A DNA stretch of 12,626 nt from Pseudodesulfovibrio sp. (GTDB taxonomy: Bacteria > Desulfobacterota > Desulfovibrionia > Desulfovibrionales > Desulfovibrionaceae), in NCBI GenBank assembly GCA_022712815.1, contig JAFLJW010000112.1, positions 1-12,626 on the forward strand, given 5' to 3'. Below the pieces are notes generated by a model. That model ran no database searches. It saw only the letters and a list, made by a program, of their open reading frames with translations, and was not told the DNA's origin. Numbering within the stretch: the first letter of the stretch is position 1; every line of letters starts with the position of its first letter. Below are positions 1-6,828 of the stretch, piece after piece. The position numbers and the translations under genes were made by a program.

Positions 1-41
1 TTTCTCAGCCTGCGCCCACGATAAAAATCTGAAGGAATCAT
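1..41 (-). CDS. hemB: Porphobilinogen synthase (delta-aminolevulinate dehydratase), N-terminal fragment
   Basis: This is a partial gene running off the left edge. Only 13 codons are visible, reading MIPSDFYRGRRLR. The ATG is preceded by GGAG at positions 47-50 with a 5-nt spacer, a good ribosome binding site. The F-x-RGRRLR pattern near the N-terminus is typical of bacterial HemB, which condenses two 5-aminolevulinate molecules into porphobilinogen in the cytoplasm. The neighbouring upstream gene on the same strand is ahbC, and from memory the D. vulgaris heme cluster also places hemB beside the ahb radical SAM genes. The identification rests on a short peptide plus context, so it is likely but not certain. 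A probable promoter lies at 77-105. Confidence 0.68.
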   Translation of the reverse strand, partial: MIPSDFYRGRRLR

Positions 42-76
42 AATCACTCCATTAAAAGAGATTCAGTTTGATTTCC

Positions 77-105
77 TCTATACCCGTTTTTGCGAATATC
101 ACCAA
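77..105 (-). promoter_or_regulatory. Candidate sigma-70-type promoter for hemB
   Basis: On the minus strand, TTGGTG (105-100) and TATAGA (82-77) are separated by exactly 17 bp. Each matches the -35 or -10 consensus only moderately. The -10 box is about 36 bp upstream of the hemB start codon, which suits a short leader. The strong hairpin at 217-250 lies upstream, so hemB could be transcribed independently of ahbC. Confidence 0.45.
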
Positions 106-139
106 TAGACCAGTAAGCCCTCAGCTAACAGGCAGCTCT

Positions 140-191
140 CTACGCCGCTATACCGCTTTGACTAGTTCCTCTCCCCACTCAGGCGGCGTAG
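140..191 (-). repeat. 9-bp inverted repeat with a 34-nt spacer, function unknown
   Basis: CTACGCCGC at 140-148 and GCGGCGTAG at 183-191 are perfect complements. In minus-strand RNA the 3' arm region also carries a second GCGG (GCGGTATAGCGGC), so the 5' arm could pair with either copy. The element lies between the ahbC-distal hairpin and the candidate hemB promoter. It could be part of a composite repeat, a small structured RNA, or chance. No tRNA or riboswitch that I recognise fits it. Confidence 0.4.
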
Positions 192-216
192 CACCAAAAA
201 AGCTTAGGATGAGGGT

Positions 217-250
217 CTGGAGGAAACCCTTTTCAAAGGGTTTCCCCCAG
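217..250 (-). terminator. Strong hairpin downstream of ahbC; likely terminator and possible dispersed repeat
   Basis: Left arm CTGG (217-220) plus GGAAACCCTTT (222-232) pairs with AAAGGGTTTCC (235-245) plus CCAG (247-250). That gives 15 base pairs with a single A/C mismatch and an apparent loop of only 2 nt, which would open in practice. It begins 16 nt beyond the ahbC stop codon. No U-tract follows directly; the first T-run on the minus strand is at about 201-196. The flanking bases read like a degenerate CTCCGGCGGCTGGGGG motif, which I recall as part of intergenic elements repeated in Desulfovibrio genomes. Termination is the probable role; repeat membership is from memory. Confidence 0.65.
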
Positions 251-266
251 CCGTCGGAGACATTCT

Positions 267-1460
267 TTACAAAGGTTCGCCTGAGATTTCCTCGTCGGTG
301 AGGTAGCAGGCCGGGTCCTGGGCCCAGAAGTCGTCGTAGTATGCTTCGGCACGGGCGCGGAAGTTGCCGCCGCAGATGTTCAGGAAGCGACATTTGGCGC
401 AACGGCCTTTGACGTATGGGCGTTTGTCCTTGAGCTTGTGCAGCAGTTCGATCTTTTCGTCCACCCAGATTTCGGAGAACGGGCGTTCAAGCACGTTGCC
501 AAAGGTGTGGTGGCGCATGAACTGATCGGCGTGAACCTTGCCGTCCCAAGAGATACAGCCGATGCCGCGCCCCGTGGAGTTGCCTTCGTTCATCTTGAGC
601 AATTCAAGCACTTCCTTGGCGCGTTCCGGGTCTTCCTTGAGCAGGCGATGGTAGACATGGGGGCCATCGGCGTGGTTGTCCACGGTCAGGACTTCCTTGG
701 GCTTGCCCTTGTCAAACAGTTCGCGGGTGCGGTCCATGATCAGGTCCACGACATCGCGTGTTTCCTGATGATTGAGATCTTCTTTTATCAGCTCGGAACC
801 ACGGCCCGAATAGACCAGGTGGTAGAAACAGATGCGGGGTACTTCCAGTTCCTCAATGAGATTGAAGAGATGGGGTACTTCCGCGGAGTTTCTTTTATTG
901 ATGGTGAAACGCAAGCCGACTTTTAGTCCTTCGGCTTGACAGTTTTCAACGCCTTTGAGGGCCTGTTTGTAGGAGCCTTTCACGCCACGGAACTTGTCGT
1001 GAACCTCTTCGTTACCATCGAGCGAGATGCCTACGTAAGAGAGTCCGACATCCTTGAGTTCCCTGGCCTTGCTCTTGGTGATGAGCGTGCCGTTGGTGGA
1101 AATGACCGCGCGCATGCCCTTGCTTATGGCGTATTTGGCCAGATCGACCAGGTCTTCGCGGACCAGTGGTTCTCCACCGGAAAAAAGTATGACTGGGGCG
1201 CCGAACTGGGCGAGATCGTCAATGATTTCCTTGGCTTTTTCATTGGATATTTGATCTTTGTGAGCACTGGGATCAACGGCCTGCGCGTAACAGTGGACAC
1301 ATTTCAGGTTACACCGCTGGGTCATGTTCCAGACCACAACCGGTTTCTTGTCTTTGGCAAACTGAAGAAGATGGGAGGGCAACTGCCCGGATTCGCGGTT
1401 GTAGCGCAGAGCATCAGATGGCTCGACGGCACCGCAGTAGAGCTTGGAAATTCCTATCAT
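267..1460 (-). CDS. ahbC: 12,18-didecarboxysiroheme deacetylase, radical SAM heme biosynthesis enzyme AhbC
   Basis: A 397-residue radical SAM protein with a C-terminal SPASM-like region. AhbC removes the two acetate side chains of 12,18-didecarboxysiroheme to give Fe-coproporphyrin III, which AhbD then converts to heme. This is the siroheme-dependent route of sulfate reducers and archaea. The radical SAM cluster motif CNLKCVHC lies at residues 50-57 (Cys50, Cys54, Cys57) and the GGEP motif at 95-98. Cys302, Cys354, Cys357, Cys363 and Cys385 are candidate ligands for an auxiliary iron-sulfur cluster. The opening MIGISKLYCG and the length match AhbC rather than AhbD. GAGAGG lies 9 nt before the ATG. 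No convincing promoter is visible, but the upstream OmpA-family gene ends in a terminator, so ahbC probably has its own. A related NirJ-type enzyme is the main alternative. Confidence 0.88.
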   Translation of the reverse strand: MIGISKLYCGAVEPSDALRYNRESGQLPSHLLQFAKDKKPVVVWNMTQRCNLKCVHCYAQAVDPSAHKDQISNEKAKEIIDDLAQFGAPVILFSGGEPLVREDLVDLAKYAISKGMRAVISTNGTLITKSKARELKDVGLSYVGISLDGNEEVHDKFRGVKGSYKQALKGVENCQAEGLKVGLRFTINKRNSAEVPHLFNLIEELEVPRICFYHLVYSGRGSELIKEDLNHQETRDVVDLIMDRTRELFDKGKPKEVLTVDNHADGPHVYHRLLKEDPERAKEVLELLKMNEGNSTGRGIGCISWDGKVHADQFMRHHTFGNVLERPFSEIWVDEKIELLHKLKDKRPYVKGRCAKCRFLNICGGNFRARAEAYYDDFWAQDPACYLTDEEISGEPL

Positions 1461-1526
1461 TTGATTAAACCTCTCTTATGAAGTGAAGACCTGAGGTACC
1501 ACACAAAAAGGACGGTGTAAAAGACG

Positions 1527-1554
1527 AAAAGAGAGGCCGAAATCGGCCTCTTTT
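1527..1554 (-). terminator. Rho-independent terminator of the OmpA-family gene
   Basis: The arms AGAGGCCGA (1532-1540) and TCGGCCTCT (1543-1551) are perfectly complementary, giving a 9-bp GC-rich stem. A-rich and T-rich flanks surround it on both sides (AAAA before and TTTT after on the plus strand). The structure could act in either direction, but only the minus strand has a gene ending nearby, with its stop at 1613. Confidence 0.8.
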
Positions 1555-1612
1555 GAAGTCTCAATTGAGAATGTAAGAATTGTTCTCAGGAAGTCAAGAT
1601 TTACTATGTGAT

Positions 1613-2740
1613 CTACTGCACGAGGCGGATTTCCACCCTGCGATTTTTCTGTTGGTCTTCGGAGGTGTTACCGTTGTTGAGCTGCCTGGATTTACCATAG
1701 CCCACTGCTTCCATGAGGTCCTGGGATATTCCCCATTTGTTGACCAGATAGGTTTTGACCGATTCCGCACGTTTTTTGGAGAGGGAGAGGTTGTACTGAT
1801 CGGTTCCCTTGGTATCTGTATGGCCGCCGATGATGATGCTCTTGCCCTTGAGATCGTCGCTGTTGAGTGCTTCGCCCAGAGCGTCGAGCAGCGAGTATGA
1901 TTTTTGTCGAATGGTCGTCTTGTTGAAATCGAACTCAATGTTCAGGTTAACGCCATTGATTTGCGGGCGTTCAGTCTTGTCGCCATCGGTCATGGATTTA
2001 TCCGTGGTCTCGGCGGGAAGATCGTTGCCCATGCTTTTTTTATCATCAGGCGCGTCTGAAACCTGTGTCAGGTTCGCTTTCACGTCCATGGCATTGTCCG
2101 CAAACCGGTAGTTGCTATCCGGGGCTGGCAGCCATGCCTTGAGCGGAACGGCCATATCCATGGCAATATCGCGGATGATCTTGTTGAACGGGCCTTCACT
2201 CAGGCGGTATTCGTGGCGGAAATAGATGTAGTCGTCGGGCAGTTTGTCCTCGATACGGCCGGATTGCATCATGGTCCACAGCAAGTTGCCGTTGCCAGCG
2301 GAATAGATGTTCAGCTGGATGGTGATGGCCGTGTCGTCCACGGTGTGTCCCGCATAAAAATAGGGGACCATGCCTAAAATGAGCAGATCGGCTCCGCGGC
2401 GTCTGGCCGTTTTCAAGGCGACACTCAGTCCTTGATAAGGTGTTCCGGGCTGGAATTCCAAGATCGGGAACAACTGTTCCTCGGTCCATGCGCCATGAAA
2501 GATGGCTGCAAACGAACTGGACAGATGCATGTAGTCGCTGTTCTGCTGCTGGATGACGAATGGGTGAAAATATGCGGTCAGGGGGCGATATTGCTTGCCT
2601 TTGGGGTGGATGGAAATCTGAAGTGCCGATTTCCTGACGGGCGAATCGGTGTACACCTTGATCTGGCTCGTGATGGACGGGTCCACGTATGCGCACGCGC
2701 TGATCATAAATAACAATGCGAAAAATAATACTTTTTTCAT
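1613..2740 (-). CDS. OmpA-family outer membrane lipoprotein with an uncharacterised N-terminal domain
   Basis: A predicted lipoprotein of 375 residues, counted from the ATG at 2740. An in-frame GTG three codons upstream is possible, but GGTGA precedes the ATG at suitable spacing and the ATG gives a standard signal peptide (MKKVLFFALLFMISAC, lipid-modified Cys16). Residues about 20-205 form an unrecognised globular domain with a motif GADLLILG near 115-123. A charged, low-complexity linker covers about 215-260. The last 110 residues are an OmpA/MotB/Pal-type peptidoglycan-binding domain: the stretch GHTDTKGTDQYN contains Asp309, and Arg324 follows in KKRAESV; these correspond to the diaminopimelate-contacting pair of the family. 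It probably ties the outer membrane to the cell wall. The specific role is unknown. It is flanked by a terminator and by an unrelated small gene upstream. Confidence 0.82.
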   Translation of the reverse strand: MKKVLFFALLFMISACAYVDPSITSQIKVYTDSPVRKSALQISIHPKGKQYRPLTAYFHPFVIQQQNSDYMHLSSSFAAIFHGAWTEEQLFPILEFQPGTPYQGLSVALKTARRRGADLLILGMVPYFYAGHTVDDTAITIQLNIYSAGNGNLLWTMMQSGRIEDKLPDDYIYFRHEYRLSEGPFNKIIRDIAMDMAVPLKAWLPAPDSNYRFADNAMDVKANLTQVSDAPDDKKSMGNDLPAETTDKSMTDGDKTERPQINGVNLNIEFDFNKTTIRQKSYSLLDALGEALNSDDLKGKSIIIGGHTDTKGTDQYNLSLSKKRAESVKTYLVNKWGISQDLMEAVGYGKSRQLNNGNTSEDQQKNRRVEIRLVQ

Positions 2741-2832
2741 GACATTCACCGGCTGGTTGTTGCAACTGATTCAAGGCATCGCGCCAAGTACGTGACGCGC
2801 CCGATTGTTCTGCCGGTGATAAAGCAATATGC

Positions 2833-2855
2833 GTACCGCAATGAGCGGACGGTAC
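2833..2855 (-). terminator. Weak hairpin directly after the small helical protein gene
   Basis: GTACCG (2833-2838) pairs with CGGTAC (2850-2855) around an 11-nt loop that contains an alternative CCGC/GCGG pairing. It starts immediately after the stop codon at 2856. No U-tract follows on the minus strand, so termination here is doubtful; it may only protect the 3' end. The rest of the gap down to 2741 shows no clear promoter for the lipoprotein gene. Confidence 0.3.
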
Positions 2856-3191
2856 TTATTGGAGAGTCTCGGTCGGGGATGGCGCGGATTCGATGGATTC
2901 GAGGAGTTGCTCGCGGGACTGCTTGAGCCCTTGTCTGAGCAGCAGCCGTTTGCCGGTGGAAAGGCGTTTGAACTCCGGTCGTTCGGTCAGGTCGCTCAAG
3001 CGTTCCATTTCGACAAGGACATTTCTGATCAATTGTCGCATGTCCCTGTCTCTGGGGTTGAGCTGGGATGCAAGGATAGCCAGATCGCGGATTTCCTGGG
3101 CCAGCCGCTTGAGATTATGAGGATCGACCTGTTTGGCGAGCTTGCGGTGTGCCTTCCATGTTTCGATCTTGTCTTTGAGCCAGACGATCAT
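2856..3191 (-). CDS. Small charged helical protein of unknown function
   Basis: A 111-residue protein that I do not recognise. It has no signal peptide or membrane segment and no cysteine. It is rich in Leu, Arg, Glu and Lys with heptad-like spacing from about residue 10 to 100, suggesting a mostly alpha-helical or coiled-coil cytoplasmic protein. The tail (SAPSPTETLQ) looks disordered. The start codon follows the stop of the zinc-ribbon/Yip1-like gene by only 12 nt, and its ribosome binding site (AGGCGG) overlaps that stop codon. The two are therefore almost certainly co-transcribed and possibly translationally coupled. A role connected with the membrane protein is inferred from this arrangement alone. 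Confidence 0.75.
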   Translation of the reverse strand: MIVWLKDKIETWKAHRKLAKQVDPHNLKRLAQEIRDLAILASQLNPRDRDMRQLIRNVLVEMERLSDLTERPEFKRLSTGKRLLLRQGLKQSREQLLESIESAPSPTETLQ

Positions 3192-3203
3192 TTTGTTTTC
3201 CGC

Positions 3204-4298
3204 CTAGATTGCCGGGAGTTGTGCCTGAAATACGGCCAGGGCCAGGATCATGCCCAGAAGTAGTGGCATCAATACAACGGGAATCGTCTTCGTGTAGGTG
3301 GTTCCATGGATATACTTGAGTCCAATGGCAGTCAGGATGAGTATTCCCGTTGCGTAAAAAAACATCCAGATGGCCATTATCTCGATGTTGGGCATTGGGA
3401 AAAAGCCTGTAACTATAGGTGTATATCCGTATGCAACGGCTCGAAATGATCCCTCGAAACCTTGTCTGTCCGCCTTCATCAGGATCAGGAACATGTGATA
3501 AAAAGCAGTGACCACAAAGAGAGTGATGGCGACGACCGCAGGTGCGAGTAAAAGTTCAAATACTCCGTTTGTTATATCAAATGCAGCGATGACAACATTT
3601 TGGTCGCTGATCTCAAATCCGGGAGTCAATCCTGCGGCTCCCCATATCAATTGTGCGAGGGCCTGTATCATGGTCACAAGGATGGCAAAAGTTAGCGGCT
3701 TGGCCAATCCTCCGCCCACGGGCATGACGGAAAAGAACAGGCGTGGCGAGGTCAGGACCAGCTTGATGGTCATGTACAACCCGCGGAAGAAGCCGTATCG
3801 GTCCAACTGCTCAAACGGCGGCGGCACCTGCATGGGTGCTTCGTCTTCCCCCCCCTCCGTGGAATCCATTTGCATGGGGTCGGGGAAATCATCGTTGAAA
3901 TCTCCGGTCCAGCCGGGGATTGGTTGCCGCTCATTTGCTGCTGTTTCCTGCTGATCGATGGCTGGTGTCGGTTGTTCCTTTTGCTTGTCGTCAGGAGGAG
4001 TCATGCCGCCGAGCTTGTCCCACAATTCTTCCTTCGGGTCTTCGCCCGGTGCGGTAATTTTCGGGAAGGTCGGTTCCGGTTGTGCAGGAGTCGGTGCGGC
4101 AACTGGTTTCGGTTTGGCTACCGGTTCGGCTGTGGGTGCGGCCTCAGATTCTTTTTCCGGAGCTATTTCTTCTTCCGGTAGTTCACGGAATTTGAATTTA
4201 GTCTTGCATTTAGGGCATGTGGCAACTTGAGACCGGGCGGGAACCTTGGTCTCATCCACCTCACGGGAAAACTGGCAATCGGGACAAACTATTTGCAT
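3204..4298 (-). CDS. MJ0042-type zinc-ribbon protein with a Yip1-like membrane domain
   Basis: A 364-residue protein counted from the ATG at 4298. An ATG two codons upstream abuts the AAGGA ribosome binding site directly, while the chosen ATG has 6-nt spacing. The N-terminus carries two CxxC pairs (Cys5/Cys8 and Cys28/Cys31), as in MJ0042/zinc_ribbon_5 domains. Residues about 40-165 are acidic and Pro/Ala/Glu-rich, probably disordered. The C-terminal half (about 180-364) has several hydrophobic segments, including ones near 200-222, 246-274, 304-328 and 340-358, resembling the Yip1 family. It is probably an inner-membrane protein with a cytoplasmic metal-binding head. Such fusions are frequent in deltaproteobacteria, but I know of no defined function. 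It is likely transcribed from the promoter at 4349-4377 with the downstream 111-residue gene. Confidence 0.8.
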   Translation of the reverse strand: MQIVCPDCQFSREVDETKVPARSQVATCPKCKTKFKFRELPEEEIAPEKESEAAPTAEPVAKPKPVAAPTPAQPEPTFPKITAPGEDPKEELWDKLGGMTPPDDKQKEQPTPAIDQQETAANERQPIPGWTGDFNDDFPDPMQMDSTEGGEDEAPMQVPPPFEQLDRYGFFRGLYMTIKLVLTSPRLFFSVMPVGGGLAKPLTFAILVTMIQALAQLIWGAAGLTPGFEISDQNVVIAAFDITNGVFELLLAPAVVAITLFVVTAFYHMFLILMKADRQGFEGSFRAVAYGYTPIVTGFFPMPNIEIMAIWMFFYATGILILTAIGLKYIHGTTYTKTIPVVLMPLLLGMILALAVFQAQLPAI

Positions 4299-4348
4299 TA
4301 TCATTCCTTAAAAGGCGTTTAACTCAAGTGATGAATGGTCGTATCCAT

Positions 4349-4377
4349 TTTATACAAGAGAATCAAGTCTGTCGCAA
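4349..4377 (-). promoter_or_regulatory. Sigma-70-type promoter for the zinc-ribbon/Yip1-like gene
   Basis: On the minus strand, TTGCGA (4377-4372) and TATAAA (4354-4349) are separated by 17 bp. The -10 box matches five of six consensus bases and the -35 box four. It lies in the 129-bp gap after the GT2 gene and about 50 bp before the chosen start, indicating a transcription unit separate from the glycosyltransferases. Confidence 0.6.
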
Positions 4378-4427
4378 TGAGTTGTACATTTCAGATCAGG
4401 TTGCGGAGATGATTTTCAGACGGATTG

Positions 4428-5639
4428 CTACGCTGGATTTTCCTCAAGCAGAAGCATTTGGAGCGAACCTGCGATGAAGGATGCCTCTAAGAGCAAACTG
4501 CGTTCAAGGCTTGGATAATCTTCATTGAGCAGATGCTGTATGGTGTCCCCGCCCGTCTTATCAAACCGTTTGAGCTTGGCCGTCAGTTCTGTGGGAGATT
4601 TCCTGAGGCGGCTGTAATGCAGGATGGGTGCGTCAAGTGCCAGAGCGGTGCGGCCTTTGATACCGGTCAGCCTTTCATGGACAGGCCGCTCAAAGCGGAT
4701 GCCTTCCTTGTTCCTGAACAGCCGGAGTTGCAGGTCCGGCCAGAGTCCATAGCCGATTTTGCAGTTGTTTTCATCCGGGTAGAAGGTCATGCGCGGGAAA
4801 TAGCACGCTTCGAGCCGCTTGATGAGCATGATGGCCGTGAACAGGCTCCATATATCTTCGCTGAACATTTCATCGCCGTCCAGATAGAGCACCCACTTTC
4901 CTGAGCATTCATCAAGCATCCTGTTGCGTTGGGTAGAAAAATCCTTGAGCGGATGGGCAAATTGACGGATGGGTGCGGCGCAGGGATATTCTTTAGTTGG
5001 CACTTCTTCCGCATCCCATATGATGACAATCTCTTTGATCCAATCAGGGAATTGGGCAAAGAATGTATCAAGTTCAGGCTCATCAGGGCTCAAGATGACT
5101 CCCACACTGAGGTCCGGGGCCTGCACTGCCACATGGCTCAGGTACGAGCTGTTGATGGCCTGATGTGGCTTGGCTTTCAGGAAGAGCCGTTGCAGGGCTT
5201 GATATCGCTTGCGATCATCTTCAGGAATGTCGGGGTTGATGATCTGGCTGCTGTTTTCAGGTGTCACATCACTCAAGGCAAGCAGGTAGAACTGCGCCCA
5301 CAGGGAGATATCCGAGATGATGCTGGCACGAGTCTCATCTTTCTGCCATGCCGGGTTGTTTTCGAGAAATGTCCGGGTGGTAGTCAGGTTCATTTCGCAG
5401 ACTATCAAAGTGGCATCCTTGGGCAGGGCCTCATCCAGGGCCAGGGCCTGAGCCCCTGAACCGAGTCCGAAGAGGATCAGATAATCGGCATGGCTTTTGT
5501 CGAAAATCCTGATGGTTCGTGCAGTGAAGCTTTCGAGGTCGTCCGTTGCAGGTTGCGGATACTGTGGAGCCGGGTCCGCATCTTTGAAATCAAAGGTGAG
5601 GACGGCATTGGTATAGTGTGGAATAAGTCGGGTATTCAT
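4428..5639 (-). CDS. GT2-family glycosyltransferase with a Maf-like N-terminal segment
   Basis: A 403-residue protein in two parts. Residues about 170-345 look like a GT-A fold family 2 transferase: LSVGVILSPDE starts the first strand, DFSTQRNRMLDECSG is the typical helix before the metal site, LYLDGDE (251-257) holds the DxD-like metal-binding motif, and DLQLRLFRN and HERL follow. This resembles SunS-like transferases. Residues about 50-90 contain LILFGLGSG followed by LIVCEMN, a glycine-rich Rossmann-like pattern similar to the N-terminal region of Maf motility accessory proteins. Its ATG overlaps the TGA of the upstream GT4 gene (ATGA), with AAAGGA 8 nt before, so the pair is translationally coupled. 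Transfer of sugar during flagellin or surface glycan modification is inferred from context. Donor and acceptor are unknown. Confidence 0.82.
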   Translation of the reverse strand: MNTRLIPHYTNAVLTFDFKDADPAPQYPQPATDDLESFTARTIRIFDKSHADYLILFGLGSGAQALALDEALPKDATLIVCEMNLTTTRTFLENNPAWQKDETRASIISDISLWAQFYLLALSDVTPENSSQIINPDIPEDDRKRYQALQRLFLKAKPHQAINSSYLSHVAVQAPDLSVGVILSPDEPELDTFFAQFPDWIKEIVIIWDAEEVPTKEYPCAAPIRQFAHPLKDFSTQRNRMLDECSGKWVLYLDGDEMFSEDIWSLFTAIMLIKRLEACYFPRMTFYPDENNCKIGYGLWPDLQLRLFRNKEGIRFERPVHERLTGIKGRTALALDAPILHYSRLRKSPTELTAKLKRFDKTGGDTIQHLLNEDYPSLERSLLLEASFIAGSLQMLLLEENPA

Positions 5640-6709
5640 ATGGTGATTCCTTTGAGGTCGATAAATTTATTGTAGATGGTCTCAAGTTTCTTGGTGACAG
5701 CCTGCATTCGATAGAGATGGGCGGCCTTTCTCTGGCCTGCTTGTCCCATGCTTTTGGCTTCATCCGGGTGGGTGAAAAGATACTTTAGTGCATCAACATA
5801 TTCATTGGTGCTGCTTGCGACCAGCCCGGTGGTACCATGATCCACCAGTTCAACCTGGGCATTGTCCTTTAGCCCCTGACACGGGTGGGTGACAACAGGC
5901 AGTCCGCAGGCCATGGCCTCGGCAATCACCATGCCGAATGATTCACCGGTGTCGTTGGCGTGAGCCAGGACCGATACATTATCCAGAAATTCGGCAATTT
6001 CCAGATCGGTTTTAACCGGATCGTGAAAGATGACGGTTTTTGAAAGATTGTGGGTGCGTACAAAGTCATGGGCTTCAGGGATGCCGCCGATGACATGGTA
6101 TTTGAAATTCGGGATATCGCGGGCGAGGATGGGCAGGATGCTGAGGGCCAGCCGGGACCATTTGCCGGGATCGGCCCGTGAAATGCGTCCGGCAACCGGC
6201 TTGGAGAAATCCCTGTCCGGGCTTGCGGCGATTTTAAAAAAATCCGTATCCACAGGATTGTACAGAGCAGAGTAGCGAGGTGTCCGCGCATCTATTCCAT
6301 TGGTCTTGGCAAAGCGGTTCAGGCAGAAATTCGAGACAAACAGGGTGCGGTCAATGACAGCCCCAGAAGGGCTTGGGTCATGGTGGCCGAAGATGTTGGT
6401 CTCAATGACTATGGGTATTTGTGCCAGTTTTATGGGATTGAGCAGTCCTGGTTCGGCCCAGCCAGCTCGGTGGACGTGAACTATATGCGGTTGGAACCGG
6501 CCAAGGACGCCAAGGAGATCGGTGCTGATGTATGTATCGATTCCAAGGTCGCGGATAAGGGAGGCGCGTTCACCAGATTTAGGGCTGTAAACCGCCGGAA
6601 GAAAACGGGTTTTATCAAGGCTTGCGACAAAGAGTTGCATCACTTTTTCAGTGCCGCCAAGTCCCAGGGAGTTGGCAATGTGGAGAACACGGACAGGAGA
6701 ATCAAACAT
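5636..6709 (-). CDS. GT4-family glycosyltransferase
   Basis: A 357-residue GT-B fold transferase counted from the ATG at 6709. The N-terminus VRVLHIANSLGLGGTEKVM is the characteristic opening of family GT4. Later come GRISRADPGKW, the usual start of the nucleotide-sugar domain, and ESFGMVIAE, the EX7E motif with two glutamates eight positions apart. These are followed by ACGLPVVTHPCQG. The frame stays open to a GTG at 6808, but that start falls inside a hairpin and would add 33 residues unlike any GT4 N-terminus. No strong ribosome binding site precedes the ATG, so the start is moderately certain. It follows fliS by 119 bp and overlaps the GT2 gene by 4 bp. A cytoplasmic role in building a glycan for flagellin or the cell surface is likely; the sugar cannot be deduced. 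Confidence 0.85.
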   Translation of the reverse strand: MFDSPVRVLHIANSLGLGGTEKVMQLFVASLDKTRFLPAVYSPKSGERASLIRDLGIDTYISTDLLGVLGRFQPHIVHVHRAGWAEPGLLNPIKLAQIPIVIETNIFGHHDPSPSGAVIDRTLFVSNFCLNRFAKTNGIDARTPRYSALYNPVDTDFFKIAASPDRDFSKPVAGRISRADPGKWSRLALSILPILARDIPNFKYHVIGGIPEAHDFVRTHNLSKTVIFHDPVKTDLEIAEFLDNVSVLAHANDTGESFGMVIAEAMACGLPVVTHPCQGLKDNAQVELVDHGTTGLVASSTNEYVDALKYLFTHPDEAKSMGQAGQRKAAHLYRMQAVTKKLETIYNKFIDLKGITI

Positions 6710-6740
6710 GGGCGAAAGGTGACATAAGCAGCGGATGTTG

Positions 6741-6768
6741 TAAATATCTCCAATGACTTGTTTGTAAA
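6741..6768 (-). promoter_or_regulatory. Weak candidate promoter upstream of the GT4 gene
   Basis: TTTACA (6768-6763, five of six consensus bases) and TATTTA (6746-6741, poor) are separated by 16 bp on the minus strand. A start point near 6734 would leave a leader of about 25 nt before the ATG at 6709. This agrees with the shorter start chosen for the GT4 gene, but the -10 match is weak. Confidence 0.25.
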
Positions 6769-6786
6769 AGAAACCGGCCTCACTCA

Positions 6787-6813
6787 GGGGGTGTCTAATT
6801 GCCGACACGCCCC
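6787..6813 (-). repeat. Hairpin between fliS and the GT4 gene
   Basis: GGGG+GTGTC (6787-6795) pairs with GACAC+CCCC (6804-6808 and 6810-6813), with one bulged base at 6809 and an 8-nt loop. It starts 16 nt after the fliS stop. The minus strand continues TGAGTGAGG, so there is no U-tract and it is not a standard intrinsic terminator. It may mark the mRNA 3' end of the fliDS unit or reduce read-through into the glycosyltransferase genes. Confidence 0.5.
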
Positions 6814-6828
6814 AGGGCCGATTTTATC

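Noticed and set aside
148..402. Minus-strand 84-residue frame covering the ahbC 3' end and the hairpin
   Set aside because: It reads out of frame through ahbC and across the repeat, has no plausible ribosome binding site, and is composition-driven.
438..1481. Long plus-strand reading frames opposite ahbC (162 and 181 residues)
   Set aside because: They are antisense shadows of a well-supported radical SAM gene; the translations show no recognisable domain.
2741..2749. GTG start three codons upstream of the lipoprotein ATG
   Set aside because: The GTG lies within the likely ribosome binding region of the ATG, and the ATG gives a standard lipoprotein signal.
2741..2832. Sigma-54-like TGGCGC...CTTG upstream of the lipoprotein gene
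   Set aside because: The GG-to-GC spacing is off by one and the -12 element lacks the essential GC.
6707..6808. GTG start extending the GT4 protein by 33 residues
   Set aside because: The GTG lies in a hairpin, the extra residues do not resemble a GT4 N-terminus, and a possible promoter overlaps the segment.
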